Positions 45,711 through 58,577 of a stretch of 64,000 bases of DNA are shown piece after piece. The notes beneath the pieces were generated by a model that was not told where the DNA came from, made no database searches, and saw only the letters and a list, made by a program, of their open reading frames with translations. This stretch comes from Absidia repens. Lineage: Eukaryota > Mucoromycota > Mucoromycetes > Mucorales > Cunninghamellaceae. The position numbers and the translations under genes are program-made. How positions within the stretch are numbered: the stretch's first letter is position 1; each line of letters begins with the position of its first letter. The DNA lies in NCBI GenBank assembly GCA_002105175.1, contig MCGE01000014.1, forward strand, positions 620,001-684,000. Reading direction: 5' to 3'.

Positions 45711-48700
45711 ATGTCTCAGTGGCAGAACAACAACACGGAACCTAGAGCGGAAGATGACAGGTCACTTGGTATGAATCAACTGAATCCTAGACACTTTGAA
45801 ACCTCTCCATCCGAGTATGAAATGGCAACCACACCACAACGCCCTTTTTACAACCAATCTGGCTCCTACTATGCTTCAGGTAACAGCAGTGAAGAAAAAA
45901 CCAGGAGAACACGAAAAAACAAACAGCGACAAATTTCTATTGGATACAAAGTAGTGTAATTAACGATTTCTTTTTTGCAATGATGGATTCTAGGCACCTT
46001 TACTGAAGATAGGCAGTATTTACGGGAAGAAGATGAAGAAGGGCTACAACTACTGGATCATCCAGGGACTATCCAGCGACCCCCTTTACCCTATGGACAG
46101 CAATCAAGCACAGGTGCATCAGTAGCAGCTACAGTGGATGGTATGACTTTAGCTAACAGTAGTACCTACCAATATTCACCCGACAACAATCATTCAACTG
46201 GTCAACACCGTCATATAGAAGCAACCGATAAGATCGAACTCTTTGAAAACGACGCTACGATGCGAAGATCAGTTATCAAGGAACAAAGAAAGAAAAGCCA
46301 AATGCGGCGGTCCTTACGATACCGTTTACAAAACATGCTCAAACGAACACCGCAAGTTTCATCAGAACCACGTCTTATCCACCTCAACAACGACACTTTG
46401 AACGCCCAACAAAAATTCATGAACAACTCAGTTTCTACAGCAAAATACAACCCAATCACCTTTTTACCAAAATTCCTATATGAAGAATTCTCAAAGCCCG
46501 CCAATTTATTCTTTTTATTCATATCTGGTATTCAGGTACAGTGCAATAAATACGTGAGGATTATTATCATGTCATAGACTCATACTATTTTGTTTTCAAT
46601 ACTACCATAGCAAATTCCAAACATCTCTCCTACATCAAAATATACCACACTAGTACCATTGGTCATTGTACTACTGATTACAGCTGTCAAGGAAATATTG
46701 GAAGATTTTGTAAGTAAAACAAGTGTCTAGCTTGATTCAAGAATGATTTATCAAATATAATATTAATCCATTGTTGCTGGGGGTGGTTATTATTAATATA
46801 GGGTGTCCACAAATCTGATCGTGAATTGAACAATAGCAAGTGCAAAATTTTTGATGGATCTCAGTTTTTGGAAAAGAAATGGCGCGATATCAAGGTGGGA
46901 GATGTTTGTCGCATAGAAAGCTCTGAATTCTTTCCTGCCGATTTGATTCTTCTCAGTAGCTCTGAACCTGAAGGACTATGCTACATTGAAACAAGCAATT
47001 TGGATGGGTAATAAAAATTGACAACCGGGATAAAAAGGTCTATCAGTATTCTCATCAGGTCATATAATTTTATTATTCATTGTCATGTCTTAGTGAAGTA
47101 AACTTGAAAATCAAACAATCTTTATCAGAAACCTCTCATATCGTGTCTCCTTCTCAATTAAGTCAACTACATGGTGTGATCAAATCGGAACAACCCAACA
47201 ATCGGTTATACAACTACGATGGCACCCTCGCTTTATCTGGTGATGGTACAAAGCCAAAGGAACTGGCTCTGGATCCCAACAAACTCTTGCTTCGTGGGGC
47301 ACAACTAAGAAATACAAGTTGGATTTATGGCGTGGCTATATTTACTGGTCATGAATCAAAACTTATGCTGAACTCAAGGTATATTTTATTGACTGCTCCT
47401 GGAAAAGGAAAGAAAAAATTGGCGTATTAACTGAAATTAACTGTGCATTAGCAAAAAACCGACAAAGACATCCAATGTGGCCCGCATTACCAATCGTAAT
47501 ATTTTATTCCTCTTTACTATGCTTGTGGTCATGAGTGTTTTATGCTCAGTGGGGAACCTCGTTATCTCGGTACGTAAATATATCTTCAGTATTTTATATC
47601 AAGTAAATCTAACTGATCAATTGGCTTCTAGATGAAAAATGATCAACACATGGCCATGTATCTTCCTATTTCCGGTGCTGAGCGTGCGCAAGAATTTGGA
47701 TTCAACATTCTGACATTTATGATTCTATTCAACAGTTTTATTCCTATCAGGTAAAGAAAAAAGGACAACTCAAAAATGTAATTAAGGGCAGGCTCAACAA
47801 TTGGTTATTATTTTAAAACTTAGTTTGATGGTGACGATGGAAATTGTCAAATTTGTGCAATCAACAATGATCGACAACGATTTGGATATATACTACGAGA
47901 AAACGGACACACCGGCAGTAGCTCGAAGTAGTAGTTTAATCGAGGAACTTGGGCAAGTGGAATACGTATTCTCTGACAAGACGGGAACACTGACATGCAA
48001 CGAAATGGAGTTTAGAGAATGCTCAATTGCGGGACTTGCTTATGCTAACCAACCTGACCCAGATCGACGTCCTGCGAATGACAATGACAGCCGTGGACAA
48101 TACTCGTTTGAGCAAATGGAACAACACCTACACAGCTCTCAACACAGCAATGTGATACATGAATTCTTGACCTCTTTAATGACTTGTCACACGGTGATTC
48201 CGGAAACCAAGGAGGGAACCGACGAAATTGCCTATCAAGCCTCATCTCCCGACGAAGGTGCCCTTGTCAGTGGTGCCAGCAAAGTTTTCAACTATCATTT
48301 TTATGCTCGCCGACCTCACTCAATTAACTGCAAAATCAATGGTGTGGATCACGAATATCAAATCCTCAACGTCTGTGAATTCAATTCTACACGAAAACGT
48401 ATGTCTGTCGTCCTTCGTGGTCCTGATGGAAAAGTCAAGTTATATTGCAAAGGTGCCGACACGGTGATTTTGGAACGTTTGAACAATGACAACCCCTTTG
48501 TTGATGCTACTTTGGATCATCTTGAGGTAATATAAGGGAACAAAACAAAAGCCCCCCTTTTAAAAATAACTAATACTCATTATTCGTTGCATTAGAACTT
48601 TGCCAGTGAAGGTCTCCGGACCCTTTGTTATGCTATGCGTGAAATCACGAATGAAGAATACGCCAAATGGTCTCAGATCTACGATAATGCAGCAACAACC

Positions 48701-50686
48701 CTGGTGAATCGTGCCGACGAATTGGACAAAGCGGCAGAAATGATTGAAAAGGACATGTTTTTAGTTGGTGCCACTGCGATCGAAGACAAATTACAAGATG
48801 GGGTTCCTGACACAATACATACCCTCCAAGAGGCCAATATCAAGGTATGGGTACTCACTGGTGATCGACAAGAAACAGCCATCAACATCGGATATAGTTG
48901 CAAGCTTTTGACTGAAGAAATGGATTTGATCGTCTGTAACGAAGAAGAACACGGTGCAACAAAGTCATTCCTGGAAACAAAACTCGCGGAAGCCATTGCT
49001 CATGACCAAGTTAGTCAAGAGGTAAACATCTCCCCTATCCCTCTCTCTCTCTTAACAAAAAAAAAAAAAAAAAAAAAAACAGTATGGACGCTATTATGGT
49101 AAAACTCATCCTACTTCCAAATTTATTTTTGTAGCCTTTGGCACTAGTAATTGAAGGAAAGGCGTTGACGTATGCACTGGAAAATGATGTTGAAAAAATT
49201 CTCTATGATTTGGCAATCCGATGCAAAGCCGTAGTATGCTGTCGTGTCTCTCCCCTGCAGAAGGCATTAGTGGTAAAACTAGTCAAAAAGTACTCCAAAG
49301 CAATCCTATTGGCCATTGGTGATGGTGCGAATGATGTATCCATGATTCAAGCAGCACATGTTGGCATTGGTATCAGTGGTGTAGAAGGTCTGCAAGCTGC
49401 TCGTAGTGCTGACTTTGCTATTTCTCAATTCCGCTTCCTTAAGAAACTCTTACTTGTACATGGTGCTTGGGCTTATCAACGATTATCCAAAATGATCTTT
49501 TTCTATTTTTACAAAAATGTGGCACTTTATTTGACTCAGTTCTGGGTAAGTAACATACGGGGAAAAGTATACACATGTATATATATATGAACAGGAACTA
49601 ACTTTCTATTTCATCGTTATATCACCATCGCTAGTATTCCATCTTTACAGGGTTCTCGGGACAAACATTATACGAATCATGGACAATGTCATGCTTCAAT
49701 GTTATTTTTACATTTTTACCACCAATGGCAATTGGGATATTCGATCAATTTGCTTCTGCCCGTTTACTGGATAAATATCCTCAAATATATAGTCTTGGCC
49801 AAACGAACGAGTTCTTCAATCAGAAACGCTTTTGGGGCTGGATTCTGAATGCTGTATATCACTCTGCGGTAAGTAAATGGTTATTATATGAAGGCTATAC
49901 ACGACTACTCACTCCTTGTATTTGTTGAAATATATTTAGCTATTGTTTTTCCTTGGCATGGCCGGTTTTGTCGATGATAGTGTATTTATACAAGGTTGGT
50001 CCGGTGGCCAATGGTGGGTAGGGACCACAATCTTTAGTGCTACCCTTGCAACTATTCTCTGGAAGGCCGCCTTGATATCTGAGTAAGTTACAATGTGATG
50101 TACAATGCGGGAAGGATATTCACCACCATATATATGTTTATATTCTTATCATGACAACTATAGTGTTTGGACTAAATACACTTATATAGCCATCCCTGGC
50201 TCTATGGTTATTTGGTTCATTTATCTTCCATTAGTGGCCTATGTTGGGCCACTATTGCCATCAGGATGGGGGATCTTTCTGGAATACCAAGGCATTGTTC
50301 CGCTTCTATTTGGTAACGTCAATTATTGGCTCTTCTTCTTAATGATTCCACTCTTGTGTAACCTCCGGGATTATCTTTGGAAATAGTAAGTTGATGAAGA
50401 AAAAAGAAAGATAAAAACAAACCATGATGCTAACCGGATGTGTGTTGTTTATGATAGTTTCAAACGAATGTATCGAACAAGAAGCTATCATTATATCCAG
50501 GAGATTCAGAAATTCAACTTGCCCGATTATCGACCTCGTATGGACAGGTTCAAAAGGGCGGTCAACAAGGTACGGAAAATTCAACGTCTCAAACAATCTC
50601 GAGGATTCGCATTTGCTCAGAACGATACAGACCAAGGCAAAATCATTAGAATGTATGATACCACACAACAAAAACCAATTGGGTAG
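45711..50686 (+). CDS. DRS2: P4-ATPase phospholipid flippase, Drs2 type
   Basis: Fourteen exons (45711-45879, 45994-46535, 46611-46709, 46802-47007, 47094-47378, 47452-47569, 47632-47750, 47824-48526, 48596-49021, 49135-49545, 49635-49868, 49940-50082, 50164-50385, 50458-50686) give 1301 aa in frame. Motifs in order: [30 protein letters not shown] in the actuator, PISL in M4, FSDKTGTLT (phosphorylated Asp near 564), [50 protein letters not shown]. The tail has GFAFAQ...RMYDTTQ, the autoinhibitory signature of Drs2. It moves phosphatidylserine to the cytosolic leaflet of trans-Golgi/endosomes, with Cdc50. The actuator reads DGEV where DGET is usual. The N-terminal 200 residues are disordered. 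Confidence 0.96.
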
Positions 50687-50879
50687 TTATTTCTTTAGTT
50701 AGTTAGTCTTTATTATGTTTACTTATACTTTTTATCTTTGTTTATGTATGTGTCGTTCTTTTCTTTTTTTTGGAAAAATAAAAAACATTTGTATATTTTG
50801 GATTTTTTAATTAACTTTTACAGATTGATAATCAACCATTGTGTGGATATGAGAAGGGGGGATACAATAGTAGAATACA

Positions 50880-51580
50880 TATGTAGTACAGTACAGTTAC
50901 GTACCCGCAATAACGATTTCAACGGGAAAACTAAATTGCACTGTTGTTGTAGGTGGTATTGTTAGTCTGGGGAGATGGTCAGGACTGCAGCTCAGGGACC
51001 GCCTACAGAAAATATTTCAAATCCCGCCCAGCTAAAGGTTCTTTCCCCCCCCCAACCTTTTTTTTGCGCGTTCTCTTCTTTTTTTCTTTTTTATCCTTCA
51101 CCATTCAGCTTCTTTGGGATTATGGTGATCTTAGATTAGTGTCAGGGCTAGTTTAGAAGGGTTTTCAGATCAGGGATTGCAACATGCATGGAGGAACCCT
51201 ATCATTTTGGATCTAGGATCTACAGCCTCCATTAGTTGGCGTTTTGGAGCCTTCATTAATTTAGTTAGTCTTACTTTGTCAAAGTTTGTATCCGCATCTC
51301 AATAAAATATGTCTCTTTTTTTTTTGAAAAAAAAAAGAGATTCAGATGTCCCGTAAATATCTTTCTTGTTGTGTACAACAGATCGTTTTTTTTTTTTTTA
51401 TTATCGCCCATTCAAGTGAGTGTTGACCACCATTGTGCTTCAATAAATGACACCCTTTAGTCTTTGTCATAACTTGCAATGTACAATATATCAAGTCCTG
51501 TTTTACATTTGTACCTTTATATTAGTGCTGACTATTTTTAGATCCCCAACAGTGTCCTCATTCTTTTTTTAATAAATCAT
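50880..51580 (+). repeat. Family A dispersed repeat, copy 5
   Basis: Upstream AACGATTTCAACGGGAAAAC matches copy 3. Head ATTTCAAATCCCGCCCAGC near 51011-51029 (CACGTG is lost here). The core at 51147-51235 has CTAGTTTAGAAGGGTTTTCAG, ATGCATGG, and GGAACCCTATCATTTTGGAT. The tail has CATCTCAATAAAATATGTCTC and a TTCAATAAATGACACC sub-unit. Ends are approximate. Confidence 0.72.
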
Positions 51581-51859
51581 TGTAAAGTGTTTTTGATGTG
51601 TAATTGGAGTGGTCTATGCCTGGGGACGTTTTATTAGGCAATTTTATCGTTTTTGCTGTGTTTTGCCAGCCTCAAATAATGGTACCGGGAAAAATGGGAT
51701 TTGTTAATCTATGTTTTATATATTCGAAGAGGAATCTATGTGTTATATATTTGGAGAGGAATATAACTTTCGCAGAATTATACTAAAAAACGGCTCTTGT
51801 TGGGTGGGTGACGTTTCTATACAAAATACGTTGGCATGTTCAGCATACGCACTCACACA
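51581..51859. other. Intergenic, no gene seen
   Basis: AT-rich DNA between the repeat and the minisatellite. A short direct duplication (TATGTTTTATATATTCGAAGAGG-like, then TGTGTTATATATTTGGAGAGG) lies at about 51711-51760. Confidence 0.35.
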
Positions 51860-51997
51860 CATTAACACATTCAAACATTAACACATTCACACATTCACAC
51901 ATTCACACATTCACACATTCACACATTCACACATTCACACATTCACACATTCACACATTCACACATTCACACATTCACACATTCACACATTCACACC
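51860..51997. repeat. 8-bp minisatellite (ACATTCAC)n
   Basis: About 15 copies of an 8-base unit; the first three or four units are degenerate (ATTAACAC, ATTCAAAC), the rest apparently perfect. Confidence 0.92.
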
Positions 51998-52598
51998 AAC
52001 TTTTTTGCTTTTATACATACAAACATTGTGCCCATTTTACAGGACAAACATATTTTATTTTAATGATGTAAACTATGTTACCTAAATACTAGCTATTCTG
52101 AAGACAATACCGTGACTCTGTTCTCTAGATGAAGTCTAAGCTAACCGCGAAGCAAATCATGAATCCGAAATGTCGGGTTTTCCCATGCATGTTTGTGTCG
52201 CATTTTTAAACCGCCACTGATTCAATATTTAATACTAATCCAAGATGATCATCACCTGAATGAAGTTGCCATGAATTCATGCAAGGCGGAGTGTAAAGAG
52301 CACTACCAACTTTTTTTTTCCACACATGGCACACATTATGTATATAATTACCCCAGCGTCTGATCCCATACTATCCTCTCACCTCCATCCTGACAAAATA
52401 TATACGACACATTGATAAACCACATATTGGATATGTGACACAACTTTGTCTTCGTCCATGTAATCAAATCGCCATCCCTAACACTTAAAAATAAAAATAT
52501 CAAAGATAAAGTGAAATAAAAAAAACCATTTATTAAATGAATAAAACCAAATAATTACAAGTATATCTAAACTAAATGTAGGAGGGGATACAGGAGAT
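51998..52598. other. Intergenic, 3' flank of Nup192
   Basis: AT-rich, with TTTTTAAACCGCC at about 52203-52215 and likely minus-strand poly(A) signals (TTTATT at 52527-52532). No gene. Confidence 0.4.
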
Positions 52599-52678
52599 CT
52601 AAACTACGTTTTTATTTCCCAACGTTGATGGAAACGATATTGACGGCGGTGATGATGTTGATGGTTGATGTGGTGAGA

Positions 52679-52726
<48 letters not shown>

Positions 52727-55700
52727 GCTTTGTTGATGTCTTATCTAAAATATCCGCAATGGACGCGCGCACGCGAGCAAGTTCTTTCACCATCACTTGT
52801 CGCAAATCTTTTGCTGCTTCGTTTTCGCTGGGTAGTGTTCGTACAAGATGAATCATCGCAGCATACATTGTTTGGCGTACATCGCTTATCATTGTTGTAT
52901 CTTGGACCACATTGACCATTCGTTCAAAAATTCCATGGAGCTGTTGATGAAGTGCAAGTGATGATTCAGCCGATAATGCATTACTGGTGTCTCTGCTGTC
53001 TTGGTATAATCGCCCCATAAATATAAGGAGAGTTCGAGCCAAACCAAGTAAAAAGCTGTCTTCCTTTCCATTTCCATTGAGTGCTGATTGCGTAAACATG
53101 GGCAAAAGTTTCAAAGTCAAAATAGCAATGATCTTGCCTCGTTTCACTCTAGGGAAAATATCAAAGTTGTCCAAAACAGTCACCTGGATCAGTTGTAGCC
53201 ATGCTTCAAAACAATGTCGCTGTCCATATTGAATTTCCCTTGTATGGTTGTCCGCCATCAATCGTCGTAGAATGTCACCCATTTCTTTTTCAGCAGCCCA
53301 GTTGTCGGTTTCCATCATCAGAGTACCAGCTTGTTGCATATTGCGTTGTTGACGGCGCAAGTAGGAATAGATGGCTTGAATATCGTTGACTTCGCATCCT
53401 GATACTGACTTTGTTTGGTGTTGTTTCGAGTCAAAGTGTGAAAAGTATTTCAATGCTGGTACTGTTGCTGTTTCATCGGTCCTGTCATCTTTTGTTAAAT
53501 CATCACGCCATGTAAACCCAAGCGTTGTCGGTAGTTCCATAAAGCTTGTAAATGGTTCTTCTGTCACTGTATGACGTTGCATCAAATATGAGGAGCCATT
53601 GTTGTTCCGGTCAGTATCGTCGCTATTCATGCTTTTTTCAAGTGCTTCATCACTACCATAGAGGAGATCCAATAATCGCAATGCATCAGATTTGGCATTT
53701 GTATCAGCGAGTACATGGAGTTCAATTGCAAGAGTCTTGAGTCGCCAGGCACGTTGATGTAATTCGGAGCGGAGACCAATAATATCGCAAGGTACTGTTG
53801 AACCATCCGGATACACCATAACACCAGGAGTTACCGAGTGATTCATGTTGTTACCCAGTGTATACACTGAGAGAGTGGATAGCATCGCCTTCAGTTGGTT
53901 GTAAAAGTAATCATCCCGAATACGAAGGTATTGCATTATTTTGGAGGAAGTAGAAGATCTTGCACAGAGACGGTAAATCAGCTGATAGCACTTTTCGGCC
54001 AATACAGGGTGTGTTGCTGTCAAAGGAAGGAATGAGTCATCACCGTCTTGATCGCTCTCTTCCGCGTTTTCCACAGCATCTGGTGATGGAGAGGAAACGT
54101 CCAAATTAGCCCGGAGCATATTGAGGATCGAGTGAAGGCAGATCAATTTGGCATTTCGCGACTGGTGATCCCCATACTGATTGTTGTTTCGATTTGGAGT
54201 CAATGCTTCAATCCCTAATATAAATTCGGTCATACAAGGCGACGGTTTATCTTCCCCAGAGTTGTCCAAAAGCATATCCAAAAGAGATAGTCGCACAGAA
54301 GTCGTCATGTATTGTTGATTGAAGTCGCTTTCAAACTTGAATGTGTTGTTCAGGATCCCAGTCGCCAGCCAGAAGGGAATGTTGTTGATGTCATAGTCGT
54401 AATCATCGCAAGTTGTTTGTTCCGGTTGTTCAATTTCAAAACGTTCACTGATACCACGAATTATATCGTAAGAGTCCACATCCATCGCCAAAAGCTCAGG
54501 AAGCTGTGATCCCAGACCGCCATAAACATCGGAGATTCCACTGACCCGAGATGAATCGTATTGATTTGACGAAGAAGATGGTTCCTTAGAAAGTTCATGT
54601 AAGATCTTGTTGCAAAGATGACATATTTCTTCTTCGTCACCAAAATCGATGAGCTTGCCCAATTCGATGATTGTTGACTTGTTGCAGAGCATATGGTTTC
54701 CAACAGGGGCGAGAGAGGGCCATGATGCAAAAGTGAGATCCGCAATCCGATATTTCCCAGATGGTAAGCGAATAGAAGACCGAACCACATCAGGAAGAAG
54801 AATATTGCCAAATGAATCTTGTAATTGGAGCACACGATAGATAATACGCAGACACCGTACCAAAGACCCAGGGATAGATTTGCAAAGTGTTGATTCCTTG
54901 CTGTTGATGATGGATTCCCGCCCTTTCGATATAATCCTAAAGAGTTCACTGATCAAAGAGCTACCAGATAAAATTCGGATGATGATTTCAAATCCAGGAT
55001 GTGTAACGTAATAGCAAAGTGCCTTGTCCATTTCGGTCTTGTAAGTTGGTGATTGTTTCCAAGCGACATGCGCATCCAATAGTTGAGTAATGTCAAATGA
55101 ATAAACACTGTTTTCCAAAACCTTCAAGCACATTTCCGTCAGTTGCCATTTTTCGTTTAAATTTTTGTATCGTTGATCATTCAAAGTCATGAGTACATCA
55201 TCAATCACCATTGCTATGTAAGGCTGAGCACCAGGGAACCGAGTTTCTTTACCGAGATCTGAAGGAATAGACAACACCGCAGGAGAAAAGCCGCTTTGTA
55301 ATTCATCACGCTTTGTCTGGGTATGTATGAGATTGACCAAAAGGTTGAGTATGGACAATGTCTCGGTGTATGACCTAGATTCCCTTTCCAGTGAGAGTTC
55401 TGTCAAAAATCCGGCAAGTTTGTCAGTTGATGATGCTGGTGCTTGTGTTACTGTTGAAGACCGAGTTGATTGCAAGGCGTTTTGTTGCTGTTTTGGTGAT
55501 TTGACAATAAAGACGTTGCCATTTTCGACGAGATGCCATATTTGAAGAGAGATATTCCTGCCCACACCATTGATACCACCACCCCAAGGAGAGCAAAAAG
55601 CAGCCAGGACATCACAAAGAGAGGCTCGTAAAGATGCAGAAATAGCACTGTTCGCTAATTCAGTCAGAGAATCACGCACCCGATAAGCTGGATCGTTCCA

Positions 55701-57794
55701 AAGCGCCAAGCGAGCTTCACCCGAATATTGCACCACTTGTTTCAGTAGATATAAAAAGTTCTTTAACAAGTCTTCTTCACCAGGAGGGAATACTGCGGGG
55801 CATTGTTCAGTTGCTTGTCGAAGAAGTGGCACATAAAAATGAATGGCAGCAAATAATTTTCCCCATGAAAACAAGCTGCTGTTGCTAATATCCGGACGGA
55901 CAGAGCCCAGTTCAAAGAATTTGAAGGATCGAAAAGCGCACGCATCACCAGTAGAAATGGCACCAAAAAATTCAAAGCAAGCACGCATTGTCCCTACCAG
56001 CTTGACATTGTCCACCACCCACTTCACAAAGCCGTTGTCAGTAGAATCATTCAAAGTCCAAAACCAAAGTCCTTCATTTCTTCCATTTCGATAGATGTTT
56101 GCCAGCAGAGTAAAGAGTAATTCAGGATCTTGTTTTTTGTAGAGTTCATCCTCAGGGCCCACAATCGCCGATTTTTTTGCCACCACAGGAGCAGTTTGTG
56201 ACACCCTGTCTTCTTCTTTGTAGTTGAGTTCACGTAAAGCGTCAGTCATGTGCATAATGATAAAAGTTGTCAACGTTTTGATTTCGTACATCACAAAGTC
56301 TTGGAAGTCCGGTTTGATATCAGCAATAAACTTGGTATAATCACCAGGATCCACCGTCAATCCATCCAGCACCATTGCATTGTCTTCGGTCACATAATTT
56401 TTGTTTTCGCCGGTATCAGAGCCAACACGTTGAAAACAAAGAAGATAATCGTTCATAAAACCAAATACGCTTGATGATGATACCGCCTTGGACGCCAATT
56501 CCTGACATTGCTGGTCATTGAGAGGAAGCCTTGATTCCGCGCTTGGATCATGTTGGGAGATGTTCATCATAAAGGTCACCCATTGCAAAGTAACCATCGA
56601 TTGTAATGCCGGTACCTTCCACTGTCCTTGCTGTATCTTGTCGTGGCATTTTTTCATAAGAGGGGTGTCAAGAGCCAAATCATCCCCATCCTTCAAACCA
56701 TCACGAGGGGATAATGCCGCCATCAAGATCATCGAGAGGTAAGGTGTAGTCAATGTTGATAAGTTGGATTTTTCCACATGGCCAATGATAGTCAATAGAT
56801 CATCGCCATACAACCAGAATAAGGATGCCAGATGATATAATAGCTGCATGAGGTATATCCTTTCATCCGTCAACTTTTCGATCCGCATAGTGGTGATTTT
56901 GCTATCCATCCGAGGTGTAGATGCCGTAGTAGTTGATGATGACGCTGTAGTGACTGCAGATGTGGTAGGTGCAACAGATGTAGTTGGTTTGGCACCAAAT
57001 AGGGAAGTTTTCGGTGCTGTACTAGTGGGTTGGGTTGCTGCTTGCGGTTGAGATCCAGTTTCAGTTGGCTTTGGTGGTGATGGTGTAGTGAGAGTTCCAT
57101 TTTTGGTGAGCATTTTGATCATACCATTGAGCTTTTTCGTAGTATGCAGGATTTTTGCAGGATATGTGCCAGTAGAGCCTTTGTCAGCAAAAGGGATCGC
57201 CTTGTCACCCATGATATCTTGAATAAACTGGAGGAGGTGTTGCTTGATGGGTCCATCAATAGAAGAATCGGCAATAGACTTGAGAATGACTTCCAAAGAC
57301 GCCAGTAAGTAGCCCCGTTCAATATGGTAGAGTTCGACGGAAGCGTGAATCAGATCAGAGTCAACACGAGATGCTTCCTCCAAACCAAAGTGTAGTAAAG
57401 TAGAGGCTTCATATTCGTTGATATCAAGTTCATCAGAAAGAAGTAGGGCGTTTTGAATGAATTCGTCGTTGACCTTGTATTGGGCGCCTTGGATATAAGT
57501 TTGACCTAAGTTTAATAAAGAGAAAATTATGGGTTAATTGATATCTTCGATACGTTCCTTTATTCCAAGTTTTCTCCGTCCGTTATGGTGCTTACCAGCT
57601 TGAAGCGCTCGCCTATGTTCTTCGTTTTTTGGAGAATCGTCTAACAAGGCACGGAATCGCGCCTTGTAATCATTCAAACGCTGTAGTAATAGAGGGGTCA
57701 CGTTTTCCGAAGTTGATAGTCTTGCTTTACATATGAAATCGTGAAGATTCCTTGCGCCGTGAAACCACGTAGGTGTTGGGTCCAGCGCAGTCAT
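52599..57794 (-). CDS. NUP192: Nucleoporin Nup192/Nup205
   Basis: Two minus-strand exons, 57596-57794 and 52599-57505, give 1701 aa in frame, matching the roughly 1700 aa of fungal Nup192. The protein is helical throughout, an alpha-solenoid of the inner ring of the nuclear pore. Family-like stretches include YLLASLEVILKSIADSS near residue 140, FWLYGDDLLTIIGHVEKS, GFEIIIRILSGSSLISELF and IPGSLVRCLRIIYRVLQLQDSFG. An intrinsic Thr/Ala/Pro-rich insertion lies near 220-280. The C-terminus carries a poly-Ser run from a TCA microsatellite, then a Ser/Pro tail. The single intron at the 5' end contrasts with the intron-rich neighbours. The start ATG is at 57794, giving MTALDPTPTWFHGARNL. Confidence 0.93.
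52679..52728. repeat. GAT trinucleotide microsatellite (poly-Ser in Nup192)
   Basis: About 16 GAT units on plus, read as TCA (Ser) by the minus-strand Nup192 gene near its C-terminus. Confidence 0.85.
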
Positions 57795-58577
57795 CACTGA
57801 TAATCGGATCAGGTTTAGGGAAAAAGAGGTAAAAAAAATAAAAAAGCGAAAAGAAAAAAAGGGTGACTGTCGCCCCGCCCAGCATATTTTTTTGCGCGAG
57901 CGGGATTTAAACATAAACGGGCAAGCTGGCAAAACTAAATGACAGGGAATGATTTCAATCATAAGGTACATAATATAGCTAGCACAGTTTATTCATTTTT
58001 GACAAAAAATTCAAGATAGTATTGATGTTTGCTAAATGTTCATAGCATATGTGATGCTTAAATGATAGCACGACAATGATGTACAGTGCTCTAATTTAAA
58101 AAAGTGGTATGTCGATATTAGTTACATGGATTATATGACCCCACGTCAAATATAATACATAATAGATAGCACTTACGAAGTATCATTTCATTGACTTTGA
58201 CATTTCAATGCTGAACATCCAAGCGGAACGAAAAATGTAATATTTTTGTGCAAGGCAATTAAAAATAAGGAAAATTCCTTTCAACAATAATTGGTATTGA
58301 GAAATTGGGTAGCGATTAGTTGATTGAGTATTAACTAATTAATCAATATAAATAGTGTAAATGATTATAATATATTATCACGTCAGTATCAAAAATTTTC
58401 CAAGTGTCAATTTATGCGTTCTGGGTTCTTGGAACTCATCGGAGCCAAATCCCAGTGAAACGAATTTGTATCGGTAATTGATTTTTCAAAGCGAAGAAAA
58501 TTCTTTTTTTTTTTTTTTTTTTAAACCTTTTCCCTGGTCAGCATAGTCAGCCATTACTCTTTATATATTTTATATCA
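57795..58577. other. Divergent intergenic region between Nup192 and GRAM/VASt genes
   Basis: On the minus strand GTTTAAATCCCG (57901-57912) lies 107 bases from the Nup192 ATG, followed by a CGCCCCGCCC stretch. Poly-T at 58504-58522 precedes the plus-strand start. No gene. Confidence 0.45.

Noticed and set aside
51808..52071. 87-codon His/Thr/Phe repeat frame
   Set aside because: It is the translation of the 8-bp minisatellite; no start context or conserved flank.
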